From positions 2,976,001-3,040,000 of the forward strand of contig NZ_CP150274.1 of NCBI RefSeq assembly GCF_037977055.1: 64,000 nt of DNA. The letters run 5' to 3'. Below the pieces are notes generated by a model. It was not told where the DNA came from and did no database searches. It saw nothing but the letters and a program-made list of their open reading frames with translations. Positions within the stretch are counted from its first letter, which is position 1, and each line of letters starts with the position of its first letter. This DNA comes from Paenibacillus sp. FSL K6-1096 (GTDB lineage: Bacteria > Bacillota > Bacilli > Paenibacillales > Paenibacillaceae). Positions 58,561-64,000 of this stretch are shown piece after piece. The translations under genes and the position numbers were made by a program.

Positions 58561-59718
58561 TTGACCAGACCACTGAATCTGCTCCGCTATAGCCTCATCA
58601 TCCTTCCGGCGGTTCTATCCATCTATGTGTATGATTACGCCGACTATGATAGATTCACCCTGCATCTCCTGCTGCTGCTCTTGCTGGCAACGCTCGGGAC
58701 GAAGCTGCCCGCTCCCTTAGCTGCCGCTACCGGTGGGCTGGAGCTGCTCTTCACAGCTTGGCTGTGCCGGGAGTATGGTGCGCTGATGATTTTTGCGGCT
58801 GTGTCTGCGGTGCTGTGGTATACCCGGCTGCTGCCCCGGAACAGAGCTGTGATCTTCTTCTGTCTTCATCTAATCCTGTTGAATGCCGCTCTGGCCGGCA
58901 CTGCTCCGGCAGAGCGGGCCAGAGCCAATCTCAGCTTCCTGCTGCCGGCGGGCCTGAATGTGCTGCTGCTCCAGGCCGGGCGCGGCCAGGCCGACAGCCT
59001 GTTTCTCTATGATGAGCTGCGCAAAAAGCACTTCGAGCTGGAAGAAGCCCGCTCGCGGCTGCTCCAGTTCACCTCGCAGGTCGAGGCCGCCGCCCAGGCG
59101 GAGGAGCGGGTGCGCATCGCCCGCCAGCTGCACGATGATATCGGCCACCGGCTGATCCGGGTCAAGATGATGACCGAGGCGGCGATTCATACCCTGCCTG
59201 CGGCTCCCGGTGAAGGGCTGCACATGGTGAACCAGATCCGCGACCAGCTCGCGGCCAGCATGGACGACATGCGCTCTGCGCTGAAGCGGATCAACTATAC
59301 CCCGCAGCTGGAAGGCGCTTATGCGCTGGACCGGCTGCTGGAGGAGGTGGGCCGGGATACCGGCATCGCCACCTCCTATACCGTGCAGGGGGTTCCTTAC
59401 CCGCTCTATCCGAGTCTTCAGGTGGTGCTGTATGCCAATGCCCGCGAGGCGATTACCAACGCCCTAAGGCATGGACAGGCCAGCTCCGTGCGGGTGGAGG
59501 TCACCTACACCGAGCATGAGGTGCGGATGGAGGCCGGCAATAACGGGAGGCTGCCTGAAGCCAGCCCGCTGGACCGCCTGTCCGGCAGCGGCGGGATGGG
59601 CCTGAAGGGCATGAGCGAGCGCTGCGCCATGGTCGGCGGCACGCTGGAGCTGCGGCTGGAGCCGCAGTTCACGGTTATCACCCGTCTGCCGGTGTACCGG
59701 CAGACGGAGGGGGTTTAA
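58561..59718 (+). CDS. Sensor histidine kinase, NarL/LiaS/DesK type (HisKA_3)
   Basis: The 385-residue kinase has an N-terminal membrane module of about five or six short helices (residues ~5-140) and no large extracellular domain. A helical linker leads to the HisKA_3 domain with the phospho-accepting His in RIARQLHDDIGHRLIRVKM (~residue 195). The ATPase has NAREAITNALRHGQ and GGMGLKGMSERC. The start is a TTG after an AAAGGAAGGG site. Intramembrane-sensing kinases of this shape often detect cell-envelope stress. Its partner regulator follows after a 512-base repeat-filled gap. Confidence 0.9.
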   Translation: MTRPLNLLRYSLIILPAVLSIYVYDYADYDRFTLHLLLLLLLATLGTKLPAPLAAATGGLELLFTAWLCREYGALMIFAAVSAVLWYTRLLPRNRAVIFFCLHLILLNAALAGTAPAERARANLSFLLPAGLNVLLLQAGRGQADSLFLYDELRKKHFELEEARSRLLQFTSQVEAAAQAEERVRIARQLHDDIGHRLIRVKMMTEAAIHTLPAAPGEGLHMVNQIRDQLAASMDDMRSALKRINYTPQLEGAYALDRLLEEVGRDTGIATSYTVQGVPYPLYPSLQVVLYANAREAITNALRHGQASSVRVEVTYTEHEVRMEAGNNGRLPEASPLDRLSGSGGMGLKGMSERCAMVGGTLELRLEPQFTVITRLPVYRQTEGV

Positions 59719-59740
59719 GGGTGGCGGGGTGCGGGGATGA

Positions 59741-59960
59741 TGTGGGGCAGGTGGATGACACTTCGGGGCTGCTTGCGGGCCGCCATCCGGGCAGATGAAA
59801 GACACCTCCGAGGCCGTATGCGGACCACCATTCGGGCAGATGGATGCACTTCCAGGGCTGCTTGCGGGCCAGCATCCGGGCAGGTGGATGCACTTCCAGG
59901 GCTGCTTGCGGGCCGCCATCCGGGCAGGTGGATGATACCTGCAAGGCTGCATGCGGAATC
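59741..59960. repeat. Tandem ~44-bp hairpin repeats (family D)
   Basis: Four to five units recur with 44-45 base spacing; the core adenine of CCATC/CCATT/GCATC falls at 59785, 59830, 59874 and 59918. Each core pairs CATCC with GGATG around a GGGCAGGT loop, followed by CTTCCAGGGCTGCTTGCGGG. Frames across it on both strands are accidental. It fills the first half of the gap between the kinase and regulator genes. Confidence 0.75.
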
Positions 59961-60035
59961 GATGGGGCGAGTGCTTCCTCCTGCTCCAAACAAGTGGAGA
60001 AACGTATGTTAATTTGCTGATTTCTGACGATTCCA

Positions 60036-60180
60036 CGGAGATAGTTGGAAAAATAGCATCTGCTATTGCAGGTTGGGAGGCTGACGGGCGAATTAGGAGT
60101 AATTAAGTGTTGTTTATCCAACTGTTGCCCCCAGAGAGGCCGTTAGCTGATCAGCAAGTGCTGTAAATCCAACTATTTCC
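60036..60180. repeat. Hairpin and 51-bp direct repeat (family C) before the regulator gene
   Basis: AATAGCATCTGCTATT (60052-60067) is a perfect six-base stem. AGTGTTGTTTATCCAAC (60106) and AGTGCTGTAAATCCAAC (60157) are direct copies exactly 51 bases apart, and ATAGTTGGA (60041) is the inverse of TCCAACTAT (60168). A palindrome GCTGATCAGC lies between the copies. The region holds no gene. Confidence 0.65.
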
Positions 60181-60230
60181 CATCGCCGGAGCATAGCTGG
60201 AGAATATATAGTGACAAGGGGTACTGGAGC

Positions 60231-60890
60231 ATGATTAGAGTGTTAATCGTTGACGATGATTCGTTCATCCGTGAGAGTCTGAAGGTGCTGCTCGGCCTGG
60301 ACACTGGCATTGAGGTCGCCGGGACGGCCGGGGATGGGCAGGAAGCTCTGACTTTGCTGGATACGCTGCCCGATGGAGCCGATGTAGTGCTGATGGACAT
60401 ACGGATGCCGGGCTGTGACGGGGTGGATGGCACACGCCTGATCAAACAAGCTCATCCGCAGACTGCTGTTCTGATGTTGACCACCTTCGACGATGATGAA
60501 TACATTATCGAGGCGCTGCGGGCCGGAGCCAGCGGTTATCTGCTGAAGAATATTCCGCCGGACCGGATTATTCAAGGAATCAAAACGGTGCATGAAGGCA
60601 ATATGCTCATTCACCCCGAAATTGCCCGCAAGCTGGCCGGCTTCCTGAAGCCGTCCGTGCGGGAGGAGGCTCCCCAGGCGGAGCCGTTTGCTTCCTATGG
60701 TTTAACCCCGTCCGAGCAGGCGGTCGTAAGCGCCATCGCAGAGGGGCTGACCAACCGTGAGATCGCCGCCAGGCTGTTCCTTAGTGAAGGAACGGTCAAG
60801 AACTACATTACAGATATCCTCAGCAAGCTCGGTGTACGCGACCGGACGCAGATTGCGATTCTGTATCTGAAGAGTAAGCAGAGGAGCTAG
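60231..60890 (+). CDS. Response regulator, NarL/LuxR family
   Basis: The 219-residue regulator has a receiver domain (acidic DDDSF, phospho-accepting Asp in VVLMDIRMPG near residue 55, Thr in LMLTTFDDD, Lys in SGYLLKNIP). A LuxR-type HTH follows (LTPSEQAVVSAIAEGLTNREIAARLFLSEGTVKNYITDILSKL). It is the obvious partner of the kinase upstream and probably controls the divergent ABC-2 operon. AAGGGG lies nine bases before the ATG. Confidence 0.93.
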   Translation: MIRVLIVDDDSFIRESLKVLLGLDTGIEVAGTAGDGQEALTLLDTLPDGADVVLMDIRMPGCDGVDGTRLIKQAHPQTAVLMLTTFDDDEYIIEALRAGASGYLLKNIPPDRIIQGIKTVHEGNMLIHPEIARKLAGFLKPSVREEAPQAEPFASYGLTPSEQAVVSAIAEGLTNREIAARLFLSEGTVKNYITDILSKLGVRDRTQIAILYLKSKQRS

Positions 60891-60924
60891 GAAGTGATGG
60901 GCGGTAGTAGGTAAGGTGAGGAAG

Positions 60925-61135
60925 GATTGTTGCATATCTTGCAGGATTTCTCTATAAATGTTACTGGCTGTGGAGCAATGTTGCATCTTTTGCAGAAATT
61001 CTGGTGTTTGGAGCAAGTTAGCGCTGGAATTGTTGCATTCTGTGCAGGATTGTAGCAGAGACCGCTTCTATGGGGCAGGATTGCTGCACTTTCTGCAGGA
61101 TTTCTCTAAAAATGTTACTGACTGTGGAGCATGGG
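60925..61135. repeat. Tandem ~51-bp hairpin repeats (family B)
   Basis: Four units of TTGCA-N5-TGCAG type start at 60931, 60982, 61034 and 61085 (spacing 51, 52 and 51). The first and last also share GGATTTCTCTA and AAATGTTACTG plus CTGTGGAGCA. Each has a TGCA...TGCA core able to fold. The array starts 35 bases after the regulator stop and runs up to the family A array; no gene is present. Confidence 0.75.
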
Positions 61136-61154
61136 GCCCTCCCTCATCGCAGCA

Positions 61155-61311
61155 ACGCCGAATGTGTTCGGTTTTTCATATACATTTGACCCACCCGCCC
61201 ATGCAACGCCGAATGTATTCGGTTTTCCGCATACATTTGGCCCACACGCCCACCCAACGCCGAATGTATTCGGTTTTCCACATACATTTGGCCCACACGC
61301 CCATGCAACGC
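61155..61311. repeat. Family A 51-bp hairpin repeats, left of the insertion sequence
   Basis: Three units have their TGTATT core (TGTGTT in the first) at 61163, 61214 and 61265, exactly 51 bases apart. Hairpin arms are the same as in the 35.8 kb array; the linker here reads CCCACACGCCCATGCAACG. The left copy of the IS target duplication, TGCAACGC, is at 61304-61311. Confidence 0.9.
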
Positions 61312-62722
61312 GGTAGCGTCAAGAAGTTTGTGTAAGAGAGTAGAAGTACCTCCCCGGGTTACGGGTTGGGGTGTAGTGTTTCTGGGGGGAGGGGAACCCC
61401 GACCCCCAGAAACTGGATTTCTCTGCTACGCCTCTTCCGGTGCGGGCAAAGAGGGGTAGCGTGTTTCAAATAGCTCTTTTAGCTTCTTTTTAACGGCATC
61501 CACGCCAAAGCCTTGGGTGACCCGCCCTGCATGACGTTCATTGTATTCCAGCATCTCCAGGTACACGATTTTCTCTGCCGCATCCATGTTCGTCAGACTG
61601 TTCATCGGTTTCAGGCGCTTGCGGATTTCCTTGTTCATGCGCTCGATAGGGTTCGACGTGTAGATCGCTTTACGGATCGACTCCGGATACTTGTAGAACG
61701 TCAGGAGTGTGGATAACTGTTCCTCCCAGGACCTCATTTCCTTCGGATACAGCTTGTTCCACTTCGCTTTGACCGTATCAAAGTTCGCCCGGGCGACCAC
61801 TTCATCCGGTGCGGTATATACGGTTTTCAACGCTTCAATGACATCGGTTTTGTGCTCCATCCGGATTTTAGGGAACGTGGCCCGCACTTTGTGCACTACG
61901 CAATGCTGTACATCGGCCTGAGGATAGGTCTCTTTAAACGCCGCATCCAGACCTGGTAGCCCGTCAAACACACCCAGCAGGACTTCCTGCGCTCCGCGGT
62001 CGTACAGGTCTTTGAGTACCTCCCGCCAGCCATTCGAACTCTCTTGGCCGCCCACGTAGAACCCGAGAATTTGACGCTGTCCCTCCTCGTCAATTCCCAT
62101 CGCAAAGTAGACCACTTCGCCACGAACCGTACCCCGTTTCAGCTTCACGTACAGCCCATCCAAGTAGATGACGGAGTACCGTTTGCTCAGGGGACGTTTC
62201 TGCCACTGGTGGATATCGTCCAGCACCGTAGCCGTAATATTGCTGACCGTGGTGGGGGAGTAGTGGCTGCCAAACATACTTTCAATGAACCGGGCCACAT
62301 CCCGCGTGCCCATGCCTGATTTGTACATTTGGATGACGGCCTCTTCTAACCATCCGTCCCGCCGCTGGTACGGCTCAAACAGCTGCGTCTGGAAAAGGCT
62401 TTGGCGGTCTCGGGGCACCTGAAGATCCTCAATATGGCCGTATCTCGTGTGCAGATCCCGTGTATAGTATCCGTTACGACTATTATTGGCACCGGCTTCT
62501 TCACTGTCCATAAACCCCTGAATTTCGGCACGCAGGAGTGATTCCATGTTCTCTTTCATGAAGTCTTTAACAAGTTTTTCAAATAGATTATTCAGAGAAC
62601 TTTCGGGTAAAATATTCATTGGTAGGGTTCCTCCTTGGTGGTTTCGCAATCCCGAGGATACCCTACTTTTTTGGTGCCTGACTAGGCTCCAAATTCTGGT
62701 ACACAACTTACTTTACGCCATC
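61312..62722 (-). mobile_element. Complete IS256-family insertion sequence
   Basis: The element is 1411 bp, with one transposase gene on the minus strand. The ends match over 28 positions with 20 identities: left GGTAGCGTCAAGAAG... and right (reversed) GATGGCGTAAAGTAAG..., both continuing into TTGTGTA. It is flanked by identical 8-bp copies of TGCAACGC (61304-61311 and 62723-62730), as expected for IS256 transposition. It sits inside a family A repeat array. A perfect hairpin, GTTTCTGGGGG...CCCCCAGAAAC (61378-61413), lies between the transposase stop and the left end. The ends and duplication are intact, so it may be active. Confidence 0.93.
61426..62619 (-). CDS. IS256-family transposase (Mutator type)
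   Basis: The ~397-residue DDE transposase starts at the ATG at 62619, nine bases after AAGGAGG; a longer frame to 62706 runs towards the terminal repeat and is unlikely. Family marks are NGYYTRDLHTRYG, LPVPRDR-like DLQVPRDRQ, YLDGLYVKLKRG (first Asp), LGVFDGLPGLDAAFKETYP (second Asp), CVVHKVRATFPKI and TSNPIERMNKEIRKR (catalytic Glu). No frameshift or stop is seen. Confidence 0.95.
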   Translation of the reverse strand: MNILPESSLNNLFEKLVKDFMKENMESLLRAEIQGFMDSEEAGANNSRNGYYTRDLHTRYGHIEDLQVPRDRQSLFQTQLFEPYQRRDGWLEEAVIQMYKSGMGTRDVARFIESMFGSHYSPTTVSNITATVLDDIHQWQKRPLSKRYSVIYLDGLYVKLKRGTVRGEVVYFAMGIDEEGQRQILGFYVGGQESSNGWREVLKDLYDRGAQEVLLGVFDGLPGLDAAFKETYPQADVQHCVVHKVRATFPKIRMEHKTDVIEALKTVYTAPDEVVARANFDTVKAKWNKLYPKEMRSWEEQLSTLLTFYKYPESIRKAIYTSNPIERMNKEIRKRLKPMNSLTNMDAAEKIVYLEMLEYNERHAGRVTQGFGVDAVKKKLKELFETRYPSLPAPEEA

Positions 62723-62812
62723 TGCAACGCCGAATGTATTCGGTTTTCCACATACATTTGGCCCGCCCACCCTCGCAGCGCTGAATGTATTCGGTTTTTC
62801 GCATACATACTC
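62723..62812. repeat. Family A 51-bp hairpin repeats, right of the insertion sequence
   Basis: Two units have their cores at 62735 and 62786 (51 bases). The right target duplication TGCAACGC is at 62723-62730 and directly continues into the first unit. Confidence 0.9.
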
Positions 62813-62816
62813 AAAC

Positions 62817-62860
62817 GGAAAGCCCGCTCCCCCTGAGCATTCAAGGGAAACGGGCTTTTA
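62817..62860 (-). terminator. Terminator of the MinJ-like gene
   Basis: AAAGCCCG and CGGGCTTTT form the stem, with further CCCT/AGGG pairing, 28 bases after the stop codon. The T-run is short on the minus strand. Confidence 0.65.
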
Positions 62861-62887
62861 AGGTTGGAGCAGGTTATCCTGCCATAG

Positions 62888-64000
62888 CTATGCGTCAGCC
62901 CCGGCAGACTCCTGCTTGGTCTCCGCAGGCTGGGGCTTCTTCGCGCGGCCCAGCCGCTTCGGCAGCTCTCCCCGCTGCTGCACACCCGCCTGCATCCCGA
63001 TGATGCTGAAGATGCTGGACGGCTTGGCCGCGGCGGTGATACTCTCATCGGGGTCCGGCACCAGGATGATGCCGAGCTGGTGATGGTCGCCGTCATAGAT
63101 CGCGCGCTGCAGATATTTGCTCTCGCCCTCGCGGTTCTGCACCTCCAGCTTGCAGAACGCGGGATTCATGCGCAGCGCCTCATGCAGCTGCGCCCTGCCG
63201 GTCAACAGGACCCCGTTGACCTTCAGCAGAATCTCGCCGGGCAGGATGCCCAGCTCCTGCGCGGGGCTGCCCTGCAGCACGGCCAGCACCTTGCGGCCGG
63301 CCGGGGGATGCACGAAGACGGGGCTGAGGCTGCGCTCCTCCAGAGCGCTGTACCTGCTTAACCCTTCGTGCAGCAGAATCGCCATGAGCGCCGCGACCAC
63401 CGTCAGCGGGCTCCACAGGTCCGCAAGCAGGCTGAGCCCGAGCAGGACGGCGCTGTAGACCAGCAGCCGTCCGAACGTGCGGGCCGACTTGCGTCCGGGC
63501 AGCATGCCCTGGGTCATCTCGCTGAAGCCGATGATGACCGGCAGCGAGACCAGGCCGAGGCCCCCGCCCAGCAGCGGGTGCCACGGCAGTTCACTGATTC
63601 CGCTGCCTGCGGGAATCAGCACGAACAGCGGCAGCGGCCAGAAGGCCTCCAGCTGGTAGCCGCCGACCACCTTGCCGCGCTTGCCGGCAAGGAACAGGGG
63701 CGTCGCCAGCCGCGGCCCCTGCCAGCGCGCCAAGAGCGCTTCGGCCACGTGCAGCAGCGCGGCCAGCATCAGCAGTGCCGGGATGTCCATCCCGCGCACC
63801 GCTTCGGCAACCGTCCCGGCAGCTCCAGCCTGGAGCGAGCCGGGAAAGAACGACAGCACATACTGGACAATGCCCAGTATGCCAATTGAATACGCAAAGC
63901 ATAGATAACGCACGCGAAACAGCATCAGGATCAGGCTGACGACCCAGATACAGGCTACCGCCGGGTAAGTTACGGAGATGCCTAACGCTACAGCGGCAGC
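62888..64000 (-). CDS. PDZ-domain polytopic membrane protein, MinJ-like (5' end outside the window)
   Basis: The open frame runs unbroken from its stop at 62888 to the window edge, past the ATG at 63925, so the true start lies outside. The visible ~370 residues have about seven or eight membrane helices, then a PDZ domain (RKVLAVLQGSPAQELGILPGEILLKVNGVLLTGRAQLHEAL). A basic, low-complexity tail ends in PKRLGRAKKPQPAETKQ. The layout matches B. subtilis MinJ, which links DivIVA to MinD at division sites. In B. subtilis minJ lies next to uvrB; here uvrB is ~21 kb away. A general PDZ membrane protein is the alternative. Confidence 0.75.
   Translation of the reverse strand, partial: AAAVALGISVTYPAVACIWVVSLILMLFRVRYLCFAYSIGILGIVQYVLSFFPGSLQAGAAGTVAEAVRGMDIPALLMLAALLHVAEALLARWQGPRLATPLFLAGKRGKVVGGYQLEAFWPLPLFVLIPAGSGISELPWHPLLGGGLGLVSLPVIIGFSEMTQGMLPGRKSARTFGRLLVYSAVLLGLSLLADLWSPLTVVAALMAILLHEGLSRYSALEERSLSPVFVHPPAGRKVLAVLQGSPAQELGILPGEILLKVNGVLLTGRAQLHEALRMNPAFCKLEVQNREGESKYLQRAIYDGDHHQLGIILVPDPDESITAAAKPSSIFSIIGMQAGVQQRGELPKRLGRAKKPQPAETKQESAGADA

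Noticed and set aside
60958..61335. A 125-residue plus-strand frame across the family B and A repeats
   Set aside because: It runs through two unrelated 51-bp repeat families and into the IS end; no start signals and no protein-like composition.
61378..61413. Perfect hairpin inside the IS as a terminator
   Set aside because: Stem is perfect but without a T-run; it is more likely a read-through or translation block within the element, so it is described under the IS only.

Overview
The window reads as a chromosomal segment of a Gram-positive, spore-former-type member of the Bacillota, most likely Paenibacillus. The reasons are the pcrB-pcrA-ligA order, strong AGGAGG-type ribosome binding sites with frequent GTG and TTG starts, a split glycine decarboxylase (gcvPA/gcvPB) behind a tandem glycine riboswitch, a LexA-like box at uvrBA, and a Wzm/Wzt-dependent glycan locus resembling the S-layer glycosylation clusters of Geobacillus, Aneurinibacillus and Paenibacillus alvei. 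No database could be searched, so the genus is an inference.

Layout. Positions 1-3.9 kb hold ligA (partial), pcrA and pcrB on the minus strand. From 4.0 to 21.8 kb, also on the minus strand, runs a long polysaccharide or glycoprotein-glycan operon. Read from its promoter-proximal end it contains Wzm/Wzt exporter genes, a methyltransferase/coiled-coil/two-glycosyltransferase fusion, manC, a YfhO-like membrane protein, three genes for a 3-acetamido-3,6-dideoxyhexose, a GT2 plus GtrA pair, rfbB, rfbD, a GT2 enzyme, the initiating sugar-1-phosphate transferase, and a GDPD-like protein. The part from about 9.5 to 21.9 kb is strikingly AT-rich next to its surroundings and looks imported. A divergent O-antigen-ligase-like/TPR protein (21.9-24.4 kb), galU (24.5 kb), rfbA-rfbC (29.3-30.7 kb) and gmd (34.4 kb) complete the sugar supply.

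Between these lie a U32 peptidase-family RNA-modification-like protein, a stalk-domain protein coupled to an HtrA-like protease, and small genes. At 36.2-41.2 kb sits uvrB-uvrA with a LexA-like box on its promoter. Then follow a MotA/MotB stator pair, gcvH, the riboswitch-controlled gcvT-gcvPA-gcvPB operon, a GAF/LuxR regulator, a three-gene ABC exporter, a lipoprotein, a cation/proton antiporter with a structured 5' leader, a lone rhamnose mutarotase, a second three-gene ABC-2 exporter with a divergent two-component system, an intact IS256-family element, and the partial gene of a MinJ-like PDZ membrane protein.

How genes fit together. RfbA/B/C/D make dTDP-rhamnose. RfbA/B plus the FdtA/QdtA-like isomerase, aminotransferase and acetyltransferase should make a dTDP-3-acetamido-3,6-dideoxyhexose. 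ManC/Gmd make GDP-4-keto-6-deoxymannose. Initiating transferase, chain-extension enzymes, Wzm/Wzt and the O-antigen-ligase-like protein form an export and transfer route. The GT2/GtrA/YfhO-like set looks like a separate multi-component system for decorating a surface polymer.

The most unusual non-coding content is a set of hairpin-forming intergenic repeats with an exact or near-exact 51-bp period (35.8-36.1, 60.1-60.2, 60.9-61.1 and 61.2-62.8 kb), in at least three unrelated sequence families. The IS256-family element sits inside one such array. Removing it together with one copy of its 8-bp target duplication restores the 51-bp phase exactly.
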